DNA of 64,000 nucleotides from Haliscomenobacter sp. GTDB lineage: Bacteria > Bacteroidota > Bacteroidia > Chitinophagales > Saprospiraceae. The notes beneath the pieces were generated by a model. It worked only from the letters and a program-made list of their open reading frames with translations. It did no database searches and was not told the DNA's origin. The position numbers and the translations under genes were made by a program. The first letter of the stretch is position 1; every line of letters starts with the position of its first letter. The DNA lies in contig NZ_JADKCX010000020.1 in the NCBI RefSeq assembly GCF_016718685.1, positions 15,036 to 79,035 of the forward strand. Direction: 5' to 3'. This document shows, in pieces, positions 9,703-19,566 of this stretch.

Positions 9703-9878
9703 TAAGTTAATTTTTAATCGGTTACGGAATGACACAGCACAGCCCACCTCGTGTTGTAGCACAATACAACACGGGTGATTGTAAAAGCGAAACTGGTAAA
9801 CTGGTAAATTGGCTGGTACTTCTGGATTCAAAATTAAGGGCAAAATGATTCTGTTCCTTCACCCAAAAGTATGATATT

Positions 9879-10493
9879 TCAAAAAGTCATTTCCCTGAGC
9901 TTGACGATGGCTTCCGAGCGGGAGCACACGTTGAGTTTGTCGTATAAATTTTGGAGATGAGTCTTGATCGTATTGACGCTGACAAAGTGTTGTTCGGCCA
10001 TTTGTTTGTTGGTACAACCCTGGTAAATGCCCTGTAACACCTGAAACTCTTTTTCGGTGAGAGGACTCAACAGCTGTTGATTTAATTTTTCGAGACTGAA
10101 GTTGCGGGGCTGCGCATTTTGAGCAAAATTGTACAAGGCAATTTCAATGCTCGAAAACAAGTCACGTTCATTAAACGGTTTCAAAATATACCCCATGGGG
10201 CGGGTCAATTTGGCTTGATCAAGAATGCTTTTGTGGGCATAAGAGGTCAAAAAAATAAAGGGGGTATGGTATTTTTGGTTGATGAGTTGGGCCAAATCAA
10301 GGCCATCCAGATTGCCGCCCAGGTTGATGTCCAGCAATACCAGATCAAGTGTTTGTTTTTCCAACGCAAGCAGCGCCTGTGGCTTGTTGTAAGCAATGGC
10401 AGCAACAGCATAATCCACATTGCTAAGGTATTCACTGATGTCCTCTGCAATCAGCGGCTCATCTTCAACCACCAGTATTTGAATGTTCGCCAT
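9879..10493 (-). CDS. LuxR/NarL-type response regulator
   Basis: 204 residues: an N-terminal receiver domain (about 1-120) with the acidic pocket (VVEDE), phospho-acceptor Asp in VLLDINLGG, the T/S switch (FLTSYA) and the Lys in LKPF; then a LuxR-type helix-turn-helix (LTEKEFQVLQGIYQG, NTIKTHLQNLYDKL) in the C-terminal 65 residues. It should bind DNA after phosphorylation. Its ATG overlaps the stop of the upstream TPR-kinase gene by one base (TGATG), so the two are translated together and form a two-component pair. The target genes are unknown. Confidence 0.93.
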   Translation of the reverse strand: MANIQILVVEDEPLIAEDISEYLSNVDYAVAAIAYNKPQALLALEKQTLDLVLLDINLGGNLDGLDLAQLINQKYHTPFIFLTSYAHKSILDQAKLTRPMGYILKPFNERDLFSSIEIALYNFAQNAQPRNFSLEKLNQQLLSPLTEKEFQVLQGIYQGCTNKQMAEQHFVSVNTIKTHLQNLYDKLNVCSRSEAIVKLREMTF

Positions 10494-12426
10494 CAGCTGA
10501 GTTTTTGTTGGGGAATGAATATTTCAATGTTGCTTCCCCGGTCATTCCAGATTTTGATAACCCCGTCTAATTTTTTAGCAAAGGACTTGATCAACCTGAA
10601 TCCCAGGCTTTTGAGCGTATCAATATCAAAATTTGGGGGCATTCCACGGCCATTGTCGGCGATGCTGAGCAACAAACCATCAGACTTTTGGAGGAGTGAC
10701 AATTTCAATTCACCTTTTTGTTCTTTGTCAAATGCATATTTTAGGGCGTTACTGATCAATTCGTTGAGAATAAGGCCAAGTGGGATGATGGTATCGACGT
10801 CCAGTTTCAACGGATCGATGTTTTTGGTAATGGTGATGTTTTCGGGATTGATGTTGTAACTGTTCACCAGGCTGTCAATTAATTTATTGATGTATTCCTG
10901 GGAATCAACCCCGACCAATTTTTCATCCTGGTATAAGTTTTCATGGATCAGTGCCATCGAATTTACGCGATTTTGACCATCTTGAATGGCTTCGAGTACT
11001 TTGGGGTCATCAATTCTACGTGATTGTAAACTCAATAGGGAGGAAATAATTTGCAGGTTGTTTTTCACTCGGTGGTGAATTTCTTTGAGCAAAACTTCTT
11101 TCTCTTCCAATGCACTTTGGATTTGGGTGTTTTTTTCACTCAACAATTCATTTGCTCGTTTACGCTGAATGGACAATCGGTAGGCAAGTCCAAGAATCAG
11201 CACCAGGGCCAGCAGTGCAAAAATGTAAATCAGGCGTTCCCGGTTGTTTTTCAGGATTTGTAGCTTTTGGATTTGGATCTGACTCTCCTTTTCGCGGGTG
11301 AGGTATTTGGCTTCCATCTCTTTTTCCAGGCTTAACTTGTCTTCCGAAATCAGCGTATCCAGGTATAATTTGTGTTCCAATAGCGAAGTGTAGGCTTCGA
11401 CAGGCTGATTTAGGGCGTGTTGGACATATGCTTTCAACTCATGAAAGGTTGATTTGGTTTTGATGAAATTGGTTTTGCCGATTTCTGGTTCGATTTCCAA
11501 TAAGAGTTCACTGGCCTTCTCATAATTACCTTCGCTAGCGTTGATTTTTACCAGCAACAATTTTGCCTGAATAAGCTCATGAATGTGAATGTTCAGAGGC
11601 CCTCCATCAAAAGCGCGATTGAGCAAAACTTTTGCTTCTTTCTCTCTGCCTAATTCGTGTAAGGCCGCCGCCAGCGATACATCTACACTTCGCGCTTCGT
11701 TGGATAAATTTAAAGATTCGTAAATTTTTTTGGCGGTTTTCAGGTGTTTGACGGTTTGCGGATGATCTTCCAAATAGCCATATACCAAGCCAATGTTATT
11801 GAGCGTGTTGGCAATGCCTAGGCTGTCGCCATTGCTTTGTTTGATGGCCAAAGACTTTTGGTAAATGCGCACAGCATCTGCGTATTTTTGGAGTTTCGAT
11901 ACACCACTGCCATGTTGTTGAGCAGTTTGGCATAAATAGGGTCTTGACTGTTTTTTGCAAACTGTTTTTCGGCCTCAATGTAATTTTTTAGCGCATTGCC
12001 CATGTCCCCGGCTAAGTAATAGGCCACTCCTTTGTTGATGAAAAAATCTCGATACTCTTTTTTCCATTGATCACTACCCCGGGCGGTAGAGATGCCCTCG
12101 TTGTACCACTGGATTGCTTTGGCGAGTTCACCTCTGTAATCGGCGATTAGTCCTTTGCTTTTTAGCGCAGCGAGAATGCCTTTGGTGTAGCGCAATTTTA
12201 TGGATTGAGACAAGGCTCGATCAGCCCAGGTATCGGCCAGCGACAATGAATCAGGCGTGTACAATCTTGCCAATTCATTAAATGCATTGATCTTATGGGT
12301 ATCTTTTTGAGAAGAGATAACGGCCAATAAACTGTCTTTCAAGCTTGCTTGGCTGATGCACAATGTGCTGGAAGCGGTTAGAAAAAACAGGACACAAACA
12401 AAGTGAAATGATGCTCTCATCGGCAA
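10493..12426 (-). CDS. TPR-containing sensor histidine kinase, HisKA_2 type (one frameshift)
   Basis: Two frames on the minus strand join into a ~644-residue kinase. It has a signal peptide (MRASFHFVCVLFFLTA), about six tetratricopeptide repeats over residues ~30-340, a coiled coil, one membrane helix (YIFALLALVLILGLAY), a second coiled coil, a HisKA_2 dimerisation domain with EIHHRVKNNLQIISSLL (phospho-acceptor His) and a HATPase domain (NELISNALKYAF, DNGRGMP). The break is at the T run 11885-11889: one more base restores RNSKKYADAVRIYQK, so it is probably a sequencing error. The partner is the LuxR-type regulator that overlaps its stop codon. Periplasmic TPRs fed into an HWE-like core are common in Bacteroidota; the signal is unknown. 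Confidence 0.87.
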
Positions 12427-12481
12427 TATTTAGGTGATATAAACCGAGACTACAACAAATATAAGCATTTTTATGAGCGTT

Positions 12482-13054
12482 TTACCAACAAGAATCGCGC
12501 AGCAATTTCATTTGAACCAGCCCTTGTTTACGCGCATATTCCATATTGCGATGGGGGATGTTTTCGGGATCGGGATAATTTTCCAAAGCCTTATCGAGGC
12601 TGGATTCCCGCAGTAGGTGCAACATCGGGTACAAGGAACGGTTGGTGAAATTGGCCGGATCATCGGCTGGAGCATCCGCAAATTGGTAATCTTCATGAAA
12701 ACCGGCTACCTGATAGATGCCTTCGTAATCGTTGTCTTCGAGCATATCTTCACAACTTTCGATCAGCTCCAGATAATCTTTGAATTGGCGAAACATCCCC
12801 GGGAAAATGACCAAAGTGGTTTCAATACTTTCGTCGCCATCCAGGAGCTCGCACTCCGCGAACATGGCCTCCATACAAATCTCCATATCCTCGGAGCGAA
12901 CGACGGTGTAGCGGATGCTACCGCGTTGGACTTCGCGGTTGGCAAAAGGGCAAAAATTACAGCCAACCACCACATTTTTCACCCAGGCCTGGGTTTGGGT
13001 AATGATGACCTCATCACTGGGGAGTTCTTTTTTCAAAAGGGGCGTTTTGGGCAT
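12482..13054 (-). CDS. DUF1415 family protein
   Basis: 190 residues, cytoplasmic, of the widespread DUF1415 family: it opens with the typical TQAWVKNVVVGCNFCPFA segment, which has two close cysteines, and ends with YPDPENIPHRNMEYARKQG. The length is normal. The function of the family is not established; the conserved Cys and His suggest metal or redox chemistry, which is inference. It is followed by the TPR-kinase operon on the same strand after ~55 bp. Confidence 0.85.
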   Translation of the reverse strand: MPKTPLLKKELPSDEVIITQTQAWVKNVVVGCNFCPFANREVQRGSIRYTVVRSEDMEICMEAMFAECELLDGDESIETTLVIFPGMFRQFKDYLELIESCEDMLEDNDYEGIYQVAGFHEDYQFADAPADDPANFTNRSLYPMLHLLRESSLDKALENYPDPENIPHRNMEYARKQGLVQMKLLRDSCW

Positions 13055-13147
13055 TGCATGATATCGAAAATGCGTGACGGGTGAAGGCGAGGCTTTTTTT
13101 GGAGAAAAACGAATTAAGCTTCAAATCCATTTTTCATAGGTGAGCAG

Positions 13148-13648
13148 TCACCATGACTCTTCTTGTAGCACCAACTTCCAGGAACACAACTTTTTTCCTT
13201 TATTCAGCGGTACAAACCCATTTTTTTTCAAAACGGACATCGATGCAAAATTATCCGGTGCTGTTTCGGCATAGATAGACTTGACTTCTGGTTGTTCTTT
13301 GGCCCATTTGATCATTCCGGCTACTGCTTCGGTCATGTACCCATGGCCATGGTGGAGTTCATAGGTGCCGAAACCAATTTCAATTTGCCCATTGGCATCC
13401 GGTTCTCCTACAAAACACAAATCCGCCACCATTTGGCGATCTGCTTTGCTGATGACGGTCCAAAGGGTAGAATATAAGTAGTTTTTGCTGGCATCAGCCA
13501 CATTGGGCAAGATGGTTTGTTCAAGTGCTTCCTTGAGCTCGGGTGAAATGCTCCGGGTGCTGTCTTTTAGGTTGAGCTCTTTTTCGAGCGATTGGTCGTT
13601 TTGGACGTATTTTTGCAGTTGAGCGTGCGTAAGAGGTTGGATCTTTAT
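13148..13648 (-). CDS. GNAT-family N-acetyltransferase, start unresolved
   Basis: GCN5-related acetyltransferase resembling the RimJ/RimL branch. The frame is open from a stop at 13657 to 13148 (~165 residues). The start of the fold is readable as IQPLTHAQLQKYVQND, the acetyl-CoA-binding beta-strand/loop region is IGFGTYELHHGHGYMTEAV, and it ends with the family-typical ASMSVLKKNGFVPL. No ATG exists in the open frame before the homology begins; a TTG lies far inside at 13510. The true start is probably hidden by a one-base error near 13650, or is a rare codon. The substrate is unknown. Confidence 0.75.
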   Translation of the reverse strand: MKIQPLTHAQLQKYVQNDQSLEKELNLKDSTRSISPELKEALEQTILPNVADASKNYLYSTLWTVISKADRQMVADLCFVGEPDANGQIEIGFGTYELHHGHGYMTEAVAGMIKWAKEQPEVKSIYAETAPDNFASMSVLKKNGFVPLNKGKKLCSWKLVLQEESW

Positions 13649-13895
13649 ACAAATCTAGCAAAAATCATGTCAACGCTTACTGTAAAAAATTGTCGGTGCT
13701 TGTTTCAGCTGCCCACCAGAGCCTGGATGTAGTAATGACTGGCGTAACATCAGGCTGCTTGAATATACCCTACAATTTGTCAGCGAACAAAAAATGGCAA
13801 TATTTTATCAGACTGGGCTTGCAAAATTTCGGATTGGAGCACCATTTTTTGCGTTAACACGATCAACGCTATCGTTTATTTAACGAAAACGACCA

Positions 13896-13930
13896 TTGCC
13901 AAAACATGTCGTATACAAGCTTTATCTTTG
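13896..13930 (+). promoter_or_regulatory. Bacteroidota-type promoter before the TPR/LytS-like kinase
   Basis: TATCTTTG at 13923-13930 matches the -7 consensus TAnnTTTG exactly, with TTG at 13896-13898, 24 bases upstream. The gene start is at 13976. The rest of the ~320-bp gap (13655-13975) shows no gene or repeat. Confidence 0.5.
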
Positions 13931-13975
13931 TTCTGTTATTGATGTTGTCAGGAAAACTACCGAAACCGATTGCCC

Positions 13976-15648
13976 ATGAACCCTGTTTTTTTTGCGACTG
14001 CCCTGCTCAGTATTGTCAGCATCAACGCCTTGATGGCTCAAAACGACTGTGAATGCGCCGAAGAAGTCCGCCGCCGACCGCGCATCATTGTATTGTTCAA
14101 TGCTGGGAAAGTAGAAGATGCCGTACTGGAATTTACCCAAATTCAACGTACCGGTAGCCCGGAATGTCGTATTGCTTACTGCAATGCCATGGCACAGGTC
14201 TACTTCAACAAAAATGAATCCAACCGCATCCGACCGTTGCTGGAAGAAGAACGACGTTTACTCGATTCGATCCATTGCGGCAATCGGGCCTATGCTCGGC
14301 ATTTCAATACTTATGGCAACTTTTATCTGACGCAAAACAACTACCCCAAAGCGGCCGATAATTTCCTGGCTGCACTGCGCAAGTCGGAAGGGACTGATTA
14401 CGTTTTTGGGCAACAACGCGCGTTGACCAGTCTGTCCATTGTTTTTGCACAGTTGGAGCAATTTGACAAAGTATTGTTTTACCTAAAAAGAGCCGAAAAA
14501 ATAGCCAGGGAAATGAAAAACCAGGATGAATTGGGGTCAATACTGGTGCGCACAGGAGCAAGCTACCTCAGTGTATACGAGAAGACGAACAAAAAGACTT
14601 TCCTTGATTCCGCATTGACCGCTTCAAGTAGTGGCTTGAACCTGGCCATAAGTGTAAAAAGCACCCATATTCGTGTTGATGCACTGATCGGTTTGGCCAA
14701 TCATGCCCGTCTCACTCGCCAATTTGTACAAGGCTTGTCTTATGCGGATAGCGCATTGTTGCTCACACCAGCAGACCTGGGGTACAAATACCGCTATGAA
14801 GTTTTTCGGACCAAAAGCCAGCTGTATCAAGCCCAAAGGAATTATGGCTCAGCTGCTATATTTGCAGACTCTGCTTTGAAGGCAGCCGAAAAATTCAATC
14901 CTCAGATGCAAGTAAATGCACTTGCACAAGTCTATGAAATTCAAAAGCAGCTCCGGCATTTTCCTCCGGCATTGGCGGCTTACGAACGCATGAGTGTACT
15001 GAGAGACAGCTTGTCCAGCATTGACAAATTCAATGCCATCAATGAGTTGGAACAACAATACAACCGGGTGAAAAATGAAAAAAGCATCAAAGATAAGCTT
15101 TGGTCATGACCGCAAACGACAACCGTAAGGTGGTGAGTTATTTGGCTAAATTTGCAACCATCATGCGCCAAACCTTGGAAAGCACCTATACTGACTACAT
15201 TTCATTGACCAAAGAAAAGGAATACCTGGAAAAATACCTCGATTTACAACGCCTACGCTTCCCCGACGCTTTCAACTTCAGCATCGAAATACCAGATAGC
15301 CTTGACGGAGACCGGATCATGATTCCTCCTATGCTGGTGCAACCTTTTGCAGAAAACGCGATAGAGCACGGTTTTGTAGCAGGCAATGTGGAGAATGTAT
15401 TGCGCATTCGGTTTTCGCCGATCTCTACACATAAATTGTTGCTGGAAATTGAAGACAATGGGCAAGGTTTGCGCATAACCGCGACTCAGAAAGAACAGCA
15501 TATTTCGCGTGCTACCCAAATCATCCGAGATAGTCTGGCCATCATCGGTCAAAAATACCAAGTCGACGCGCATCTTGAAGTCAAAAACAAACCTGATGGG
15601 GGCGTGTTAGCTCAAATTTTTCTTCCGCTCATTCAACAGCCTGTATGA
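13976..15648 (+). CDS. TPR sensor kinase of LytS type, internal region missing and frameshifted
   Basis: The N-terminal part (to 15109) has a signal peptide (MNPVFFATALLSIV...LMAQ) and tetratricopeptide repeats (~370 residues) ending in a coiled coil (ELEQQYNRVKNEKS). The second part, in another frame from about 15105, begins abruptly inside a His_kinase domain (YLAKFATIMRQTLEST, YLDLQRLRF) and continues through a HATPase domain (PPMLVQPFAENAIEHG, DNGQGL). The usual membrane helix and the PHFxFN box with the phospho-acceptor His are absent: about 80-100 residues are gone at the junction (15090-15110). One lost base cannot explain this, so it is a real deletion or a collapsed assembly. Its stop overlaps the LytTR gene by 4 bp. 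As written, the kinase cannot phosphorylate itself. Confidence 0.75.
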
Positions 15649-16391
15649 AAGTTTTGATCGTAGACAATGAACGGCCAATCCGGGAAGCCTTTCAGGCCAT
15701 GTTGGTAGCCTTTTGCCCTGAGGTCAGCGTCATCGAAACCGCCAGCACAATCGATGATGGTTTGGCATTGATCCGCCATTTCCAGCCAGACTTGCTGCTT
15801 TTAGATGTAGAACTGGACGGAGGCACAGGCTTTGATTTGTTGCGCCAGCTTACTGATCCTTCTTTCCAACTGGTTTTTATCACCGCCCATGATCAATACG
15901 CCATTGATGCCTTTCGATTTAGTGCCATTGATTACCTGTTGAAACCAATCGATCCCGATTCCCTGGTGCAAAGTGTGCAAAAGGCGGCCAAAAACCTCAA
16001 GAACCAACACCTTGCTGCACAAATTGATTTCTTGTTGACCCGAGTAGCCCATCCTGCTGATGCCCACAAACGCATCGCTATCAAGGATAGCGAAAACATT
16101 TACTACGTCCGAACTTCTGAAATCTATTATTGTGAAGCAGATGGAGGATATACCCGGTTTTTTTTGGAAAATAGCCGTAGCATTACCGTTTCCAAAAACC
16201 TGAAAGAATACGAACAACTGCTGGAACCCTTGGGCTTTCTGCGCGTCCATAATTCCTTTTTGGTCAACCGAGACAAAGTATTGCGCTTTGATAAAAATGC
16301 CGAAAGCCTGATTTTGGAAGGGCAACAACAGGTTCCCATTTCCCACCGAAAAAAAGAACAAGTGCTGCGTTTGTTGGAGCAAAGGGAATGA
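15645..16391 (+). CDS. LytTR-family response regulator
   Basis: 248 residues: a receiver domain (about 1-120; acidic residues in VLIVDNERP, phospho-acceptor Asp in LLLLDVELDGG, ITAHD switch, LKPID Lys) followed by a LytTR DNA-binding domain (IAIKDSENIYYVRTSEIYYCEADGGYT, FLRVHNSFLVNRDKV). It acts in the cytoplasm on direct-repeat promoters. It is translationally coupled to the preceding LytS-like kinase by an ATGA overlap. Of the two LytTR regulators in this window, this one is tied to a TPR-type sensor. Confidence 0.93.
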   Translation: MKVLIVDNERPIREAFQAMLVAFCPEVSVIETASTIDDGLALIRHFQPDLLLLDVELDGGTGFDLLRQLTDPSFQLVFITAHDQYAIDAFRFSAIDYLLKPIDPDSLVQSVQKAAKNLKNQHLAAQIDFLLTRVAHPADAHKRIAIKDSENIYYVRTSEIYYCEADGGYTRFFLENSRSITVSKNLKEYEQLLEPLGFLRVHNSFLVNRDKVLRFDKNAESLILEGQQQVPISHRKKEQVLRLLEQRE

Positions 16392-16502
16392 CAATTATGG
16401 CGCTTTTCGCTACACCTGTTTATCCAAATCCAACGCATATTCATTCTGCTTAGACGAGACAGATTCCTATACCATTTTTACGGCATAAACTGTTGCTAAC
16501 AA

Positions 16503-19168
16503 ATGAATAAGCATATGTCCCAACTATGGAAAACATTGCTGTGCTGCACACTTGCAGCTGGCACTTATTGGACGGCGGTGGCCCAGGATGGCTGCGGATT
16601 TAATCCCACGCCTGAACAAATGGAATACCTCAGCCGAACCCGATCTCAAAGGCAACACGCCGACCTGCGCTCAAACACAACCATCCGCTGGATTCCAATT
16701 CAGTTTCATGAATGTGTTGCGACGAGCGGCCAAAACGCTCAACCTGAACTCAGTTATGACTATTTCACACCCTGTTTGGCCGATCTGAATGACTGGTTTG
16801 CTCCATACGGGGTTCAATTTTATGAGTGTAGTCCGGCACGGTATTTTGCCAACAACAACCTTTATGGATTTGACAGTTCAGAAGAACCATTATTGTCCAC
16901 CCAGGATGTAAGCAACGTCCTTAATGTCTATTTTTTCAAAACCGTTACAATTGGCGGCAACCCGGCTTGTGGGTATAGTTATTTACCCCCCAGCGCCGAT
17001 CGGGTCATTATGGCCAAAGGTTGTACAGATGGTCCGACTATTTTTTTACACGAAGTAGGACATTACCTGGGGCTTTACCACACCAACGGAAAAGGAAATA
17101 CCCCCATTACCGATGAATTGGTCAATGGCAGCAATTGCCAAACTGCGGGCGATGAGGTTTGTGATACCCCCGCTGACCCCGGTCGGGGCTATTATGGCTG
17201 TAATTATACGGGTGCGGAAATGGATGCCAATGGACAGGTGTACCAGCCTGACCTCCGCAACATCATGTCGATCATCAATTTCACGTGTAAAGATCAATTT
17301 ACCCCGCAGCAATTGAGCCGTATGGCTTATACTGCCATCAACGACCGGGCGAATTTGAACGGCTGCCCTCACCCCAACGATTGCCAAAATCCAATCCGCA
17401 GCTTACCTCAACACTTCGATTTTGAAACGGGTTTGGAAGACTGGTCCAACTCCTGGATTTACCCCGAATGGATGTTGCCCTTTGCCCAAGGCAGTGGCGC
17501 TACACCCACAGCGAATACTGGGCCAGACTCCGCCTGGTCGGGCACCCATTACGTCTACATTGAATCTTCAGTAGATACCAACAGTTATGGCCGCTATGGT
17601 CTGTTGCGTAGCCCCTGTTTTGACTTGCGGGGATACACTGCACCCAAAATGTCTTTCCGCTATCATGCTTATGGAACAGGAATGGTAGAGTACGTTGCCC
17701 AGGTCAGCACCAATGGGGGGATCACTTGGGACGCTATTCCTGAAAGTCTGTTGTTCTATTCGATGGGTGGTAATGCCGGGAACACCTGGAATTTGGTAGA
17801 ATGTGACTTGACAGCGTTTAAAAACGCCCCCAATTTTCAGGTGAGGATTGGGGCTGGAATTGGTTCAGGCGAATTAGGTGACTTTGCAATAGACGATATC
17901 CGTTTTTACAACGATAGCCTTTCGTGTAATTTTGCGGTGACGACAAGCCCAACTCAGGTTACTTGCCATGGTGCCAATAATGGCCAGTTGACCGTTCAAG
18001 TGAGTGGACAAAACGGCGCGGTAACTTATTCCTGGTCCAATGGAGCAACGACCAGCGCGATCAGCAATTTGGCAGCAGGCATTTATTCGGTCACCGTGAC
18101 CGATTCACTTGGTTGTGTATTGACGGCCAATGATACAATTGTGCAGCCCAGTGCGCTACAAGCTTCACTTTCTTCCCTCAACGTAACGACTGCGGGTCAA
18201 AACCAGGGGTCAATCTCCAGCTCAGTAAATGGAGGTACGGCACCTTATACTTATTTGTGGTCGAACAGTTCGACATCAGCCAATATAACTGGGCTTTTGC
18301 GGGCACCTATACCGTTAGCATCACTGATGCCAACAATTGCACAATTGTGCTTAATCGGACGATCACGGAGCCACAGGTTGTTTGTGCCTCGAATTACAAC
18401 AACTTCCCCTGGTCGGGGAGTTTTGAATCAAATTATGACATCTTTGAACGGGTACTGGGATACCAAACCAACTGGGTTAGGCGTGCTGGTGCTACCCCGA
18501 ATCCCAACACTGGGCCCAATGCGGCAAATAATGGAAATATATATGCTTTCATTAATTCTTTCAATGCATTCTGGACGGCTGTTTTACAAACAAAACATTG
18601 TCTCAATTTGACCTCGGTCAATAGCCCGGTTTTGGAATTTTACTACCACATGTCTGGAGCTCAAATGGGTACACTCAATGTTGACATCAGCACCAATAAT
18701 GGTGTGAACTGGACAACAGCTTGGTCTATATCCGGTGACCAAGGCAATCAGTGGGCCAAAGCAATTGTTGATTTGCAACCTTTTAAAACAGCAAACACTC
18801 GAATCCGCTTTCGGGGAGTGGGTACTTCTAAGCTGAGTGATATCGCTATTGACGGTTTATACATTGGTTCTGCTGGCAGTAACCTGCAAGTACATGAACC
18901 ACAAACGATGCAGTTTGAAAAAAGTATGGTGAAATTGGCGGTGTATCCTAATCCTTCTCCAGGTGTTTTCAATGTCGAGACAAACGAGGAGGAGCCAGTT
19001 ACAGCACTTGAAGTTTACAACCAGGCCGGGACTTTGGTTTGGAAAGTTCATGATCCTGTTTCTCAATATCGAATTGATCTCTCCACACAACCCAGTGGTG
19101 TTTATTTCTTGCGTGCACAACTGGATGGAGAGGTTGTGGTCAAAAAACTGATGCTCTTTAAAAATTAA
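16503..19168 (+). CDS. Secreted M43 (pappalysin-like) metalloprotease with SprB repeat and T9SS tail (one frameshift)
   Basis: A ~888-residue secreted zinc protease. Residues 1-28 are a signal peptide. The zinc site HEVGHYLGLYH is at residues 183-193 (consensus HExxHxxGxxH) and the Met-turn is NIMSI. Two jelly-roll/MAM-like beta domains (FDFETGLEDWSNSW; NNFPWSGSFESNYD) flank one complete SprB repeat (VTCHGANNGQLTVQVSG ... YSVTVTDSLGC) and a second partial one. The last ~75 residues (VYPNPSPGVFNVET ... GVYFLRAQLDG) form a type A T9SS sorting domain. The frame breaks at the T run 18295-18298; adding one T gives TGLFAGTYTVSITDANNC, so a sequencing error is likely. A terminator follows. Expected role: extracellular protein breakdown. 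Confidence 0.87.
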
Positions 19169-19259
19169 TGGTCGTCTAAATAAACTGCTAAAACCTAACG
19201 TAATGCGGTAAACCTAACACCTGTTAATGTTTTTTGGAATCAAGCCTGATTACCGGTTC

Positions 19260-19294
19260 AGTGGAGTGTGTTTTACGACACACTCCACTTTTTT
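19260..19294 (+). terminator. Factor-independent terminator after the M43 protease
   Basis: AGTGGAGTGTG and its perfect complement CACACTCCACT around an 8-nt loop, followed directly by six T. It is 92 bp after the protease stop. The rest of 19169-19427 shows nothing else. Confidence 0.8.
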
Positions 19295-19427
19295 GTCCCC
19301 CTTAATCGTTTTATTGCCCCTCAATACCTGCCATTCAGCGCTGTGCACCCATCATTCATCTCTAATTCTGGGCAAGCCCTTTTCAGATCCTCTAAGTTTA
19401 TCTATTTTCACCGGGAAACATGATAGA

Positions 19428-19546
19428 AGTTGAAAAGTTTGGGGTTGAAAAGTTGAAAAGTACAAGACCAAATGTTGCTAAAATGAGTGCTCAAATGCTG
19501 CAACAACCGACAACTCTTCAACTCTTCAACCCTAAACTTTTCAACT
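19428..19546. repeat. GTTGAA-word inverted repeat
   Basis: Arm 19428-19461 is built of GTTGAAAAGT words; arm 19512-19546 is its reverse complement with a few mismatches; a ~50-nt loop lies between. The same word family occurs at 54512-54654 and, decayed, at 50985-51086. It sits in the leader of the BNR-repeat gene, ~20 bp before its ATG. Confidence 0.7.
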
Positions 19547-19566
19547 ACATACAAACACATTCACCA

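Noticed and set aside
8740..9843. 367-residue open frame on the minus strand
   Set aside because: Only the N-terminal half is gene-like; the rest translates the homopolymer block into Gly, Pro, Lys and Phe runs.
10119..10859. 246-residue plus-strand open frame
   Set aside because: Runs against the response regulator and kinase genes, which have all their motifs; no signal of its own.
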